Shown here: positions 33,254-42,640 of the stretch, one piece after another
Layout: each line of letters starts with the position of its first letter
How positions within the stretch are numbered: the first letter of the stretch is position 1
NCBI GenBank assembly: GCA_938031175.1
Contig: CALHGZ010000009.1
Location: forward strand, 1-64,000
Direction: 5' to 3'
Source of the DNA: Candidatus Kapaibacterium sp.
GTDB taxonomy: Bacteria; Bacteroidota; Ignavibacteria; Kapaibacteriales; UBA2268
DNA: 64,000 bases
Position numbers and translations under genes: made by a program
Notes under the pieces: generated by a model
Told to the model about the DNA's origin: nothing
What the model saw: the letters and a program-made list of their open reading frames with translations, nothing else
Databases searched by the model: none

Positions 33254-34930
33254 TTAAAAATCATAAGTCGTATTTAAATCTGTCGGCACGTTTTTGAGCT
33301 TAGCTAATTCATTTTTAATTTCATCACTTGTATTACAATATTTATCCATAAATTTTCCAGCCTCGTTGTAATCGCCTTTAGCTTGAATTGTAAGAATTAT
33401 ATTAGCTAATTCAGCAACTGAATTAAAGAATTTATTTTCGTCAATAGCAAGTTTCCCATCTTTTGTTTTGAAAATAGCTCCTTTTTCTCTTAGAAAGTTG
33501 AGTTGCATCATATTAGCTTTTCCATGAGCAGACTCAGTGCCGAATCTTATAGAACGATAAAGTCCCGCCATATATGTTGCCATCGCTTTTTTTAAATATG
33601 TTTCATCAATTTCTTTCAAATCGAGTAGGTGTTTATGATTATACATACTGAGTATATCTGCTTTACATTCTTCGATAGCTGAATAACGTTCTTTTAAAGC
33701 TTTCCTAACAGTGAGTTCTTTATTGCCGTAAACATATCCCCGGCCTAAAGTATGTGATACTTCATGCAATGTGACAAAACTAGTGAATGCTTTTTTATCT
33801 ACATATTCAACCCAATTAGGGTCGAGCAATATTTGAGCAATTGGAAGAACTATATTTTCGAATTTGGCTTCCATCATATTTTTGAACATAGATTTTTTAC
33901 TGCCCTTTTTTTCGTAAACTCGAGGATCGTTAGGTAAAGCAGCAGCAATCGTTTTAATTCCTCGTTGACAATCACCACCGAAATACACGACATTAACGAC
34001 TTGTAAAATTGTTCCTGAAGCAGCAACTTCTCCGATATATTTTTTGTCACAGGGTAAATTTTTTTGTAAGTACGGAATGTTGCGATTAAACATTTCTAGT
34101 TCTTTGCTTGCTTCAAAATCTTTGACCATAATGACAGCTTCGTAAGCAGTTTTGTAGTTAAAAAGAGCATCTTCATAATTTTCAATTGGTCCGATGATTA
34201 AATCAATATCACCATCCTTCATATCCATCCAAATCATATCACTTTCATAATAATCGTCTGTCAATATAGCTTTAGCTCTTGCATATAAATATTTTTTTAA
34301 TATTGGGTCATCAGCAAGTTCTGCGGCTTCTTCTAATTTTTTAGCTAATTCGCTTACTTGTGGGTATTCTTGGTGATAAGGTATTGCTATTAGTTGACTA
34401 TTTATTCGTTTTATGACAGTATATTGATTTTCAAAATCAGTTTTTTTATCTGGATTTTCTATAATAAATTTTGCAAATTCTTCTTTTGTCATATCAACGG
34501 GATAGAAATTACCACCAGCTGGTCTTTTTTCGGGACCATTGCCGATAAATCTCATGTCCTCGTCAATTGCATCATAAGGTCCATAATTTATCATAACATA
34601 ATCAATTACATCTTTATATAGCTCTTGATTGAGTGATTTTACGAATTCGCGTGTTTCAATTGCATCTGGTGAAGTCTGCTGCCAAAAAATTTCATCGGCT
34701 AGCCTGCCAGCTTCTACCAATTTTAAAATTAATTGGCGTTGACGCTCGGTTAGATTTGTTAAATCTGCACTAATGTGCGTTGGCACGTATTGTTTGATTT
34801 TTTCTTTAATTATGTCTAAAGTAACATTGTCAATTGTTATGTCCAAATCTTCTTTCATTTGATCGCTTTCTTTGCAATTGAGTAAAATAATAATTGATAA
34901 TAATGTGATATAGAATAAGATTCTTTTCAT
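33254..34930 (-). CDS. Dipeptidyl-peptidase III-like zinc peptidase lipoprotein (M49-type, pentapeptide motif)
   Basis: The ATG at 34930 gives a lipoprotein signal (MKRILFYITLLSIIILLNC); the upstream ATG at 34972 would hide it. The mature protein of about 540 residues has a zinc site of the gluzincin kind: LHEVSH (HExxH, near residue 387) and EECKAD near 418, where Glu and Asp continue the M49 pattern EECRAE/D. YFGGDCQRG and the Tyr-rich N-terminal lobe also resemble M49 proteins. Most M49 enzymes have the six-residue HExxGH; a five-residue HExxH version is known in a few bacteria. It should release dipeptides from peptides in the periplasm or on the cell surface. Confidence 0.8.
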   Translation of the reverse strand: MKRILFYITLLSIIILLNCKESDQMKEDLDITIDNVTLDIIKEKIKQYVPTHISADLTNLTERQRQLILKLVEAGRLADEIFWQQTSPDAIETREFVKSLNQELYKDVIDYVMINYGPYDAIDEDMRFIGNGPEKRPAGGNFYPVDMTKEEFAKFIIENPDKKTDFENQYTVIKRINSQLIAIPYHQEYPQVSELAKKLEEAAELADDPILKKYLYARAKAILTDDYYESDMIWMDMKDGDIDLIIGPIENYEDALFNYKTAYEAVIMVKDFEASKELEMFNRNIPYLQKNLPCDKKYIGEVAASGTILQVVNVVYFGGDCQRGIKTIAAALPNDPRVYEKKGSKKSMFKNMMEAKFENIVLPIAQILLDPNWVEYVDKKAFTSFVTLHEVSHTLGRGYVYGNKELTVRKALKERYSAIEECKADILSMYNHKHLLDLKEIDETYLKKAMATYMAGLYRSIRFGTESAHGKANMMQLNFLREKGAIFKTKDGKLAIDENKFFNSVAELANIILTIQAKGDYNEAGKFMDKYCNTSDEIKNELAKLKNVPTDLNTTYDF

Positions 34931-35065
34931 ATAATTGCCTGCAAGTAAGTTTATAAGTTTATTAAAATTCAATTTTCAAATCATTCAAAATTATTTAGAT
35001 TGCAATAATAAAAAATTTTTTAGAAAATATAATATGATTTTAGGAAATAATTCTGGTTTTTGATA

Positions 35066-36193
35066 ATGAAAATAGCATTTTTGTCAGTATTTTATCCTTA
35101 TCGTGGCGGAATAGCTCAATTCAATGCACAATTGTACAAGGCTTTGGTAAGAAAACACAATGTAACAGCATATAATTTCATCCGACTTTATCCCAAATTA
35201 ATATTCCCCGGTAAAAGTCAATTTGTCAGTCCCGATGACGATGCTGAAAGGATAGAAACTATCAGAATTCTTGATGCTATCAATCCAATCACATACAATC
35301 GAACAATCTTAAAAATTCTTGATGAGAAGCCTGATTTTTTACTTATTCAATACTGGAATCCAATTGTAGCTCCCTGCCTCGGATATATAGCAGGAAAAAT
35401 TAAAAGTAAGAATATTATAACACTAAGTATAATTGCTAATATCAAAAGTCACGAGTCAATCCCCTTTGATCAATTGGTTACAAAGTGGTATATTAATCGC
35501 AATGATGGAATTATAATACTTGCTGAAGCAAGTAAAAAAGAATTGCTAAAATTAAAGCCAGATGTTAAATACATTATTCATCCTCATCCTAATTATAGTC
35601 ATTTCGGTGCTAGAATGAACAAGATTGAAGCGAGGAATATGCTAGGTATTCCTATCGAGAAAAAGGTTTTACTTTATTTTGGATTTATAAGACATTACAA
35701 GGGATTGGATATATTATTGGAAGCATTTTCAGGTCTAAGCGATGATTATTATCTGATTATAGCTGGTGAATGTTACGGTAGTTTCGATAAATATCAAAAA
35801 ATTATAGACAGTAAAAATCTACGAAGAAGAATCTTTTTGCAATTGGAATATCTAAAAGATAGTCAAATATCACCATATTTTTCGTCTGCTGATGTATGTG
35901 TATTACCTTATCGGAGTGCAACACAAAGCGGTATTGTTGGTATTGCATATCATTTCGGCTTGCCTGTTATTGCTACTGATGTTGGGGGGCTCAGGGAAGT
36001 AATCGAGCCTTTTGATACAGGGATAATTGTCGAAAAACCCGAAAGTAATTTACTTAAAAATGCTATAGTAAGTTTTTTTCAGCAAAATCTGGCGGATCGT
36101 TTTATCGTTAACGTTAATAAATTCGCCGAAAGATATAATTGGGATACATTAGCCGAGGAAATTATAAATTTTGCTGAAAAACTAAAAAAATAG
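35066..36193 (+). CDS. Glycosyltransferase family 4 protein
   Basis: This is a GT-B glycosyltransferase of 375 residues. The N-terminal lobe starts with KIAFLSVFYPYRGGIAQFNAQLY, where the Gly-Gly-x-Ala loop contacts the acceptor. The C-terminal lobe has LYFGFIRHYKGLDILLEAF near 205-223 and the nucleotide-sugar segment RSATQSGIVGIAYHFGLPVIATDVGGLREVI near 290-320, with the E-x7-E-type site reduced to a Ser/Gln version. Donor and acceptor cannot be inferred. The ATG at 35066 is preferred over an in-frame TTG two codons upstream. It stands alone, so linkage to LPS or glycolipid synthesis is only a guess. Confidence 0.87.
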   Translation: MKIAFLSVFYPYRGGIAQFNAQLYKALVRKHNVTAYNFIRLYPKLIFPGKSQFVSPDDDAERIETIRILDAINPITYNRTILKILDEKPDFLLIQYWNPIVAPCLGYIAGKIKSKNIITLSIIANIKSHESIPFDQLVTKWYINRNDGIIILAEASKKELLKLKPDVKYIIHPHPNYSHFGARMNKIEARNMLGIPIEKKVLLYFGFIRHYKGLDILLEAFSGLSDDYYLIIAGECYGSFDKYQKIIDSKNLRRRIFLQLEYLKDSQISPYFSSADVCVLPYRSATQSGIVGIAYHFGLPVIATDVGGLREVIEPFDTGIIVEKPESNLLKNAIVSFFQQNLADRFIVNVNKFAERYNWDTLAEEIINFAEKLKK

Positions 36194-36491
36194 TAAGGTA
36201 AGCTATCTCAATGGGATAAAAATTAAATTTATAAAACCTGTTTAGATAAGTTGAAATTTAACCTCATTTTGATATTAATTCTTCTGTAATTTTGCTTGAA
36301 AATGATTTAATTGGGTTGAGGTCAGTAGCTTTTATTTTAAATTAAAACACATTGAAAATTACAAAATCTCAAAAAAATTTTGATTTATTTCCTTTTATGG
36401 TGAAGTTATATTAGTTATTAATACTTATTAACAACCCAAATAGTCAATCTCAAAATATTATAAAAATTATTTATTAATCAGAGAGAAAAAA

Positions 36492-38930
36492 ATGAAATTT
36501 TTCACCAAATTTACAGTATTGTCTGTATTATTATCTATTCTTCTGGTATCCTGCCCTGAAGTCAATAATCCGACAGATATAAGTAACAAAATTCAAACAG
36601 GGGAGCAACAAATATTGCCAATAAAGTCTATCAGCTCAGTTGGTGGTACAATTATTTTCGGTGATGAAGCCAAGGAACTCAAGGGGATGAAAATAAATGT
36701 ACCAGCAAATAGTTATCAACAATCCAGGACATTTTCAGTATCTTTCGCTAAGATTGAAACCCACAAGTTTGGCGAACGATTTAAACCAATATCACCATTA
36801 ATCAAAATCAGTAATGGAGGTGGTTATTCAGAACGAATTATGACACTTGAAATACCGGCTGAGTTAACAGATAAATCAATAGCAGTAGCTTTCTTTTATA
36901 ATGATAAGACTGGTGAATTAGAACCATTGCCGGTAATTCGTTATACAGGTGGTAAAGTTGTGATTGCAACACGACATTTTATGACTAATGGATTGAATCA
37001 ATCAAAAATAGCCAAATTAAAACAGCCCGAGGTGCTTGTAGATGAATTATATTCCCATATTGTACTTTCGGAAGTGAAAGAAGAGGATTTAATCAAAGCT
37101 GGCATTATGTCGTCGGGTTTTGAGCCGGGTGTTGATGACTGGGAATTTACTAATTGGGGTTCAATAGCTACACCAGGGGGTAATTGCTCAGGGCATACAC
37201 TTAGTTCCTTATGGTATTATTCATATAAGAAGAAAACTACCGGTAAGGGTCTATATCATTTATATGATAAATATGATAAGGCAAGTAAGCCTGATCCATT
37301 TTGGCAGGACAATCCACTTGGCATAAAATTAGTATCAGTTGTTCAAAAAGATCAATTTTTATACTGGGATAAACTTTTGAGTGACTTTTATACAATCACA
37401 CGAGCTAATTACGATGATCTTCCTCATTTCTTTACTGCATATTCCAGTGAAGGTATCAAAGCCGCTGCAGCACAGATTTTTATAACCGGCGAACCGATGT
37501 TTACAATTGTCGCAAATGATGAGGTGGGTACTATCTCTCATGCAGTGGTGGCATATTCTGTTGATTATGTAAATGGGAAAATTAATGTAGCCGATCCGAA
37601 TTTTCCTTCGACAAAAGGAAGATTTATTGAATTTGCTGATGGTAAATTCAAAACTTATTTATCAGGGGAAAATGCTTCCCAGCCAAATAGTACTTCATAC
37701 AAATATTTTGCATTTTTTGGCAAATCTGCGTTATTTAATTGGGAAAATATTGCATTTAACTGGGCTGAATTGGAGAATAAAACAATCGGTAGCAAAATAT
37801 TCCCCAAAGTCGAATATTTTACTTATGATAAAAATGGAAACGAAATTGAATTACCCGATAATATGCCTTTAGAAGCCAATGAACAAATCAAAATTATTTG
37901 CAGAATAGATCCCAAAGGAGTAAAATTAGATGATACTTATATCTCACTATATGATAATGATGTTGAACTAGTGCGTTCCGATAAAGGAAAACTCGAAGTT
38001 AGTTATATTTTAGATGTTGAAAGAAAGAATAAAACCTTTGGAATTTTTGTATGGGATTTAGACAATGAGAATAAAGTGATGTGGATAGATTTCCGCTGGC
38101 TTAAGGTTCAGGATTTATCAATAAACCCCCCAAAGATGAACGGCGAGAAGAATAAGGAATATACCTGGAGTGCAGTGATTAATAATCCACCATCTAATGC
38201 ACGATATGAATGGAATTTCGGCGATAAGACCCCGATTGTTAAAATAAAGAATAATAAAGATGTAAAGCATATATATACAGAGGATGGAGTGTTTCCAATT
38301 ATCCTTGAAATTTATGATGAAAGCAACAATCAACTTTTTGGAGTAGCAACAGCCTATGCTATAATAGGAGCCGGATTAATAGATACGACTTATATTTTGG
38401 AATTTACACCTGGGTGGTTAGCCGATAAATATCCGACATTCGAAATAACAATAAAAGGGGTTATTACTGCAAATGATCTACAATTAAAGGATAAACTTAA
38501 GTTTTATAAATATCCTTATTATGTTTATCAATGTAAGGTACCGACTGACTTTAATCTCGAACTTTCAATTTCAATAAAATACATTAGCGGCATAATTACA
38601 GAAAAAACTGGTTTTTATTATGGATTGTACAAATCTGAGTATGAATTTGAAGTATTGAACAAAGGATTTACAATGTTTACTGACCCAGATAAAACTTTCA
38701 GCAAAATGCAGAATTACCGTTGCGATTCCACAAGTAACATATTTAGGATTAAAGGTACAATGAAAAATTTACCCTCAAATAATGGTAATGCTATGGTGGT
38801 ATTGAGATTCTATAATATGCTAAAGTCAACAGATTATTATCGAGAGAATGACGGTACAGAATATACCAAAGTATCATATTATGAAGGAGCAGATATGTTT
38901 TTTGGGTTTACGGTTTTATTTACGAAATAA
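36492..38930 (+). CDS. Lipoprotein with cysteine-peptidase-like domain and PKD domain
   Basis: This is a protein of 812 residues with a lipoprotein signal (LLSILLVSC). Residues about 45-170 form a ZU5-like strand domain (SVGGTIIFGDEAKELKGMKINVPANS). Near 225-370 there is a papain-fold pattern: GGNCSGHTLSSLWYY (candidate nucleophile Cys about 230), ISHAVVAYSVD (candidate His about 349) and VADPNFP (candidate Asp/Asn). PKD-type sequence YEWNFGD...HIYTEDGVFPIILEIYD lies near 565-610. The C-terminal 190 residues are strand-rich and unassigned. It is probably a surface or outer-membrane-anchored protease-like protein; activity is inferred only from the Cys-His-Asp order. The 298-base gap upstream is AT-rich without visible signals. 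AGAGAG precedes the ATG. Confidence 0.72.
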   Translation: MKFFTKFTVLSVLLSILLVSCPEVNNPTDISNKIQTGEQQILPIKSISSVGGTIIFGDEAKELKGMKINVPANSYQQSRTFSVSFAKIETHKFGERFKPISPLIKISNGGGYSERIMTLEIPAELTDKSIAVAFFYNDKTGELEPLPVIRYTGGKVVIATRHFMTNGLNQSKIAKLKQPEVLVDELYSHIVLSEVKEEDLIKAGIMSSGFEPGVDDWEFTNWGSIATPGGNCSGHTLSSLWYYSYKKKTTGKGLYHLYDKYDKASKPDPFWQDNPLGIKLVSVVQKDQFLYWDKLLSDFYTITRANYDDLPHFFTAYSSEGIKAAAAQIFITGEPMFTIVANDEVGTISHAVVAYSVDYVNGKINVADPNFPSTKGRFIEFADGKFKTYLSGENASQPNSTSYKYFAFFGKSALFNWENIAFNWAELENKTIGSKIFPKVEYFTYDKNGNEIELPDNMPLEANEQIKIICRIDPKGVKLDDTYISLYDNDVELVRSDKGKLEVSYILDVERKNKTFGIFVWDLDNENKVMWIDFRWLKVQDLSINPPKMNGEKNKEYTWSAVINNPPSNARYEWNFGDKTPIVKIKNNKDVKHIYTEDGVFPIILEIYDESNNQLFGVATAYAIIGAGLIDTTYILEFTPGWLADKYPTFEITIKGVITANDLQLKDKLKFYKYPYYVYQCKVPTDFNLELSISIKYISGIITEKTGFYYGLYKSEYEFEVLNKGFTMFTDPDKTFSKMQNYRCDSTSNIFRIKGTMKNLPSNNGNAMVVLRFYNMLKSTDYYRENDGTEYTKVSYYEGADMFFGFTVLFTK

Positions 38931-39075
38931 AGAGTAAATTTAAATTAAAAAAACACACAAGGCCTTGTTTTAATTACAATTTGGAATATAGCTAAATTAC
39001 AGGTTGCAGATTTAGATTTATTCTCGGATCATAAAAAATTAGTAAATTGGATATAGAGTAAATTATTTATTAAAC

Positions 39076-40404
39076 TTATGCCTTTCTAAATATAAACTTG
39101 TTTTGTTTATCAATATCAATAAAAATTTTATCACCAGCTTTGAATTCGGCAGCTAATAATTGATAGGAAAGCTTATCAACAATATGTTTTTGAATGGCTC
39201 GCTTTAGTGGTCTTGCTCCATATTGAACATCAAATCCAATTGTTGCTAACCAATCGAGTGCTTCGGGAGTTATTTCAAGTTCTAAATCTTTTTCTTTTAA
39301 GATATTTTTGATTTTATTTATTTGTAATTCAGTTATTTTGATGATTTCATTCTTCGTAAGTGGTTTGAATAGAATAATTTCATCAACTCTATTGAGAAAT
39401 TCTGGTCTCAATCTTTTTTTTAACAAATCGAGAATCTGGATTTTTAAGTTGTCGAAAATTTCATCACGATTGTATTCATTGACATCAAGCAATCTATCTT
39501 GTATAATTTCGGTACCTAAATTTGAAGTCATAATGACAATAGTATTTTTAAAATTGACAGTTCTTCCTTTTCCATCGGTTAATCTTCCGTCATCGAGCAG
39601 TTGAAGTAGAACGTTAAAAACTTCTGAATGTGCTTTTTCAATTTCATCGAGCAGAACAACTGAATATGGTCTTTGACGAATTGCTTCAGTCAATTGTCCC
39701 CCCTCTTCATAACCAACGTATCCTGGAGGTGCGCCAATCAGACGTGAAACGGTATGCTTTTCCATATACTCGCTCATATCAATTCTGACGAGGGCATTTT
39801 CGTCGTCGAAGAGAAATTCTGCTAATGCACGAGCCATTTCTGTTTTGCCAACACCTGTGGTGCCTAAAAATATAAAAGATCCGATTGGTTTTGCTTTGTC
39901 CTGCAATCCTGCACGAGAACGCCTGATGGCATTTGCAACAGCTTTAACAGCATCCTCTTGATTAATTAGCCTTTGATGGATTCTTTCTTCCATTTTCAAA
40001 AGTTTTGTTCTCTCGGTTTCAAGCATTTTTTGGACAGGGATACCTGTCCATTTTGCTACTATTTCAGCAATATCTTCGGGTTCGACTTCTTCTTTGAGTA
40101 ACTTACCATCTTTTTGTATTTCGACTAATTTTTCATTGGCTTCGTTTAATTTTTTTTGTAAATCAATTAAAAGGCCGTAACGGATTTCAGCAACTTTAGC
40201 AAGCAGTCCTTGCCGTTCGTATTCGTCAGCCTTAATTTTTAATTCTTCAATTTCTTTTTTGTAAGAGCGAATTTTTTGTATATAACTTTTCTCTAATTCC
40301 CATCTTTTTTTTAATTCATCCCTTTCTATTTTTAGTTGTTCGAGTTCTTTTTCGAGTTCTTCAAGTCTTTTTTTTGTGGATTCATAAGTTAAATTTTCTC
40401 CCAT
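39076..40404 (-). CDS. ClpB-derived AAA+ ATPase: partial middle domain plus second ATPase domain only
   Basis: This is a protein of 442 residues. Residues 8-100 match the later part of the ClpB middle coiled coil (KKRLEELEKELEQLK..., LAKVAEIRYGLLIDLQKKL). From about 108 (EPEDIAEIVAKWTGIPVQKM) it is a complete second AAA+ module: Walker A GTTGVGKT (181-188), the pore-loop segment GAPPGYVGYEEGGQL, Walker B VVLLDEIEKAH near 245-256, sensor-1 VIMTSNLG, arginine finger region RPEFLNRVDEII and sensor-2 GARPLKRAI. The N domain and first ATPase domain (about 400 residues) of a normal ClpB are missing. The divergent sucD lies only 150 bases upstream, so they are not encoded here. It is a natural D2-only form or a 5'-truncated gene. 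Confidence 0.85.
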   Translation of the reverse strand: MGENLTYESTKKRLEELEKELEQLKIERDELKKRWELEKSYIQKIRSYKKEIEELKIKADEYERQGLLAKVAEIRYGLLIDLQKKLNEANEKLVEIQKDGKLLKEEVEPEDIAEIVAKWTGIPVQKMLETERTKLLKMEERIHQRLINQEDAVKAVANAIRRSRAGLQDKAKPIGSFIFLGTTGVGKTEMARALAEFLFDDENALVRIDMSEYMEKHTVSRLIGAPPGYVGYEEGGQLTEAIRQRPYSVVLLDEIEKAHSEVFNVLLQLLDDGRLTDGKGRTVNFKNTIVIMTSNLGTEIIQDRLLDVNEYNRDEIFDNLKIQILDLLKKRLRPEFLNRVDEIILFKPLTKNEIIKITELQINKIKNILKEKDLELEITPEALDWLATIGFDVQYGARPLKRAIQKHIVDKLSYQLLAAEFKAGDKIFIDIDKQNKFIFRKA

Positions 40405-40557
40405 AGCAATACCAAAGATATTTTGAATATTTTTTTATTGACGATTTAATTAAATAAAAATTAAATTTTATTGACAGAGGTTTATATAAATTCACTAAAT
40501 TTATTATTTTTGTAATTTACATGTAATTATGATTGATACTAAAAATTGGGATTTGAA

Positions 40558-41562
40558 ATGAGTATATTAGTAAACAGAAAAACAAGAGTTTTGGTGCAAG
40601 GTATAACAGGAAGCGAGGGTACTTTTCATACCGCACAAATGATTGAATATGGTACAAAAGTAGTAGCAGGTGTAACCCCTGGGAAAGGTGGTATTAATTA
40701 CGAAGGTAAAGAAAATATCAAGTTTAAAAAGCCAGTGCCGGTTTTCAATACTGTTGAAGAAGCAGTCCGAGAAACCAAGGCTAAAGCTTCGGTTATTTTT
40801 GTGCCACCAAACCTTGCAGCAGATGCAATATTGGAATCAATAGATGCAGGAATCGAGCTTATTGTTTGTATATCGGAAGGAATACCAACGCGGGATATGA
40901 TAACGGTCTATGAAGCTTTAAAGCGTTCGAAAAGTAGATTAATCGGACCAAACTGCCCCGGTATTATAACACCAGGCGAGTGTAAAATCGGAATTATGCC
41001 TGGATTTATTCATCGTCCTGGCACTATTGGGGTTGTCTCTCGAAGTGGCACATTAACTTACGAAGCTGTAAAGCAATTGACAGACCTTGGTTTGGGACAA
41101 AGTACTTGCATTGGTATTGGCGGTGATCCTATAATCGGTAGTCAATTTATTGATATTATTGAATTATTTAATATGGATAGAGGAACTGAAGCGATACTAA
41201 TGATTGGGGAAATCGGAGGTAATGCCGAAGAGACAGCTGCCGAATACATCAAAAAATATGTCAAAAAGCCGGTAATTGGTTTCATTGCTGGCAGAACTGC
41301 ACCTCCTGGACGTAGGATGGGTCACGCAGGTGCAATAATTTCCGGCGGTAAAGGTACTGCTGAAGATAAAATTAAAGCACTTAAAGATGCTGGAATTTAT
41401 GTTGTTGATTCTCCTGCGGATATTGGATTAAAAGTTATGGAAGTTATTCTGAAAATGCCTAAGAAACGCGGACCAAAACCTGGTTCGGCAAGAAGAAAAT
41501 CAAAGCTAAAAAAGAATCCAAAAGAAATTATAAAAGAAATTGAAGATTCAATTAAGAAGTAG
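40558..41562 (+). CDS. sucD: Succinate-CoA ligase alpha subunit with lysine-rich tail
   Basis: This protein of 334 residues carries the CoA-binding Rossmann start ([22 protein letters not shown]), the GGINYEGK-like region, [21 protein letters not shown] near 125-145, [11 protein letters not shown], and [17 protein letters not shown] near 250-266, whose His is phosphorylated during catalysis. Residues about 303-334 form a strongly basic extension ([18 protein letters not shown]...) not found in the usual 290-residue subunit. The enzyme makes ATP or GTP from succinyl-CoA in the TCA cycle. The beta subunit gene sucC is not adjacent. ATG 40558 follows GGGATTTGAA; an in-frame TTG lies 12 bases earlier. 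A terminator follows. Confidence 0.94.
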   Translation: MSILVNRKTRVLVQGITGSEGTFHTAQMIEYGTKVVAGVTPGKGGINYEGKENIKFKKPVPVFNTVEEAVRETKAKASVIFVPPNLAADAILESIDAGIELIVCISEGIPTRDMITVYEALKRSKSRLIGPNCPGIITPGECKIGIMPGFIHRPGTIGVVSRSGTLTYEAVKQLTDLGLGQSTCIGIGGDPIIGSQFIDIIELFNMDRGTEAILMIGEIGGNAEETAAEYIKKYVKKPVIGFIAGRTAPPGRRMGHAGAIISGGKGTAEDKIKALKDAGIYVVDSPADIGLKVMEVILKMPKKRGPKPGSARRKSKLKKNPKEIIKEIEDSIKK

Positions 41563-41584
41563 GAGAGGAATTTAATTTTCAGTC

Positions 41585-41612
41585 AAGAAAGGGGGGTAAC
41601 CCCCTTCTTTTA
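41585..41612 (+). terminator. Rho-independent terminator after sucD
   Basis: AAGAAAGGGGG and CCCCCTTCTT form an 10-bp stem with one bulged base around a short GTAA-type loop, followed by TTATATAAATT. It lies 23 bases after the sucD stop. Confidence 0.8.
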
Positions 41613-41668
41613 TATAAATTATGAGACCAAATTGAGTTTTATGTGTCATTAAAAATATGGAGTTACTG

Positions 41669-42094
41669 ATGGGGAATAAAACTTTAGCTATAATCAAGCC
41701 CGATGCTGTGAGGAAGAACGTGATCGGCAAGATTATATCAATGATTACAAAAGCGGGATTCAAAATTAAGGCAATGAAATATACCCGAATTACCAAAGAA
41801 CAGGCAGCCATTTTTTACGAAGTTCATAAAGAACGGCCTTTTTATGGCGAATTATTAGAATATATTTCGTCAGGACCGATAATACCAATAGTATTAGAAA
41901 AGGAAAATGCTGTAAATGAATTTAGAAAATTGATTGGTGATACAGATCCTTTAAAAGCAGAGGAAGATACTATACGCAAGTTATTTGGTGAATCAAAAGC
42001 AATTAATGCTATTCATGGATCTGATTCAGACGAAAATGCGGAAATTGAAATAGGATTTTTCTTCAGCAAAAGTGAATTAATTTTTAATCAATAA
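41669..42094 (+). CDS. ndk: Nucleoside diphosphate kinase
   Basis: This enzyme of 141 residues transfers phosphate among nucleoside di- and triphosphates. The family start [20 protein letters not shown] is clear, and [20 protein letters not shown] near residue 115-134 contains the phosphorylated His (His118-type). Length is normal. I prefer ATG 41669 ([10 protein letters not shown]), with GGAG 7 bases upstream, over the in-frame ATG at 41657. It follows sucD after a terminator and precedes the Nudix gene by 15 bases, so it may begin a small operon. Confidence 0.96.
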   Translation: MGNKTLAIIKPDAVRKNVIGKIISMITKAGFKIKAMKYTRITKEQAAIFYEVHKERPFYGELLEYISSGPIIPIVLEKENAVNEFRKLIGDTDPLKAEEDTIRKLFGESKAINAIHGSDSDENAEIEIGFFFSKSELIFNQ

Positions 42095-42109
42095 AATTAT
42101 GAAAATTCA

Positions 42110-42640
42110 ATGTTAAATAAATTAAAAAGAATATCAAGCAGGTTACAATATTCCAATCCTTACTGGGATTATCGTATTGATGAATATACATTACCGAATG
42201 GAGAAACAGGTCAATATTTTTACGTGGATTCAAGAGGCTCAACTTTCATAATTCCTCGATTAAATCAAAGCAAATATGTTATGGTTCGTCAATATAGATA
42301 CTTGAATCAAAGGGAAAGTCTTGAATTTCCTGGTGGAGGAATAAAAGTAAACCTTGATCCATTAAATAATGCAAAAGAGGAATTGATTGAGGAAACTGGA
42401 TACATAAGCAACAAATGGGAATTACTTGGAGAGTTTAATCCTTTCAATGGTGTAACTAATGAGATTTGTTTTGTTTTTTTTGCAGATGATGTAGTTTTGG
42501 ATAAAAAAAAGCCTGAATTAAATGAGCAAACTGAGATTGAAATTTTAAGTGAAGCAGATATTATTCAAAAAATAAAAAGGGGCGAAATATGGGATGGAAT
42601 GACACTTGCCGCATGGATGCTTTACCAGTCAAAGCATTGA
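42110..42640 (+). CDS. Nudix hydrolase (ADP-ribose pyrophosphatase type)
   Basis: This protein of 176 residues has the Nudix box in the form GGGI...-x-NAKEELIEETGYIS near residue 75-104 (consensus GX5EX7REUXEEXGU), preceded by MVRQYRYLNQRESLEFPGG, the segment typical of ADP-ribose/ADP-sugar pyrophosphatases. It probably hydrolyses a nucleoside-diphosphate sugar in the cytosol. It is 15 bases downstream of ndk, and its 3' end overlaps the next gene, which suggests a common mRNA. Confidence 0.9.
   Translation: MLNKLKRISSRLQYSNPYWDYRIDEYTLPNGETGQYFYVDSRGSTFIIPRLNQSKYVMVRQYRYLNQRESLEFPGGGIKVNLDPLNNAKEELIEETGYISNKWELLGEFNPFNGVTNEICFVFFADDVVLDKKKPELNEQTEIEILSEADIIQKIKRGEIWDGMTLAAWMLYQSKH

Noticed and set aside
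38958-38969. Palindrome ACAAGGCCTTGT between the cysteine-peptidase-like gene and the clpB-like gene
   Set aside because: It has no loop, so it cannot form a proper terminator hairpin; significance is unclear.
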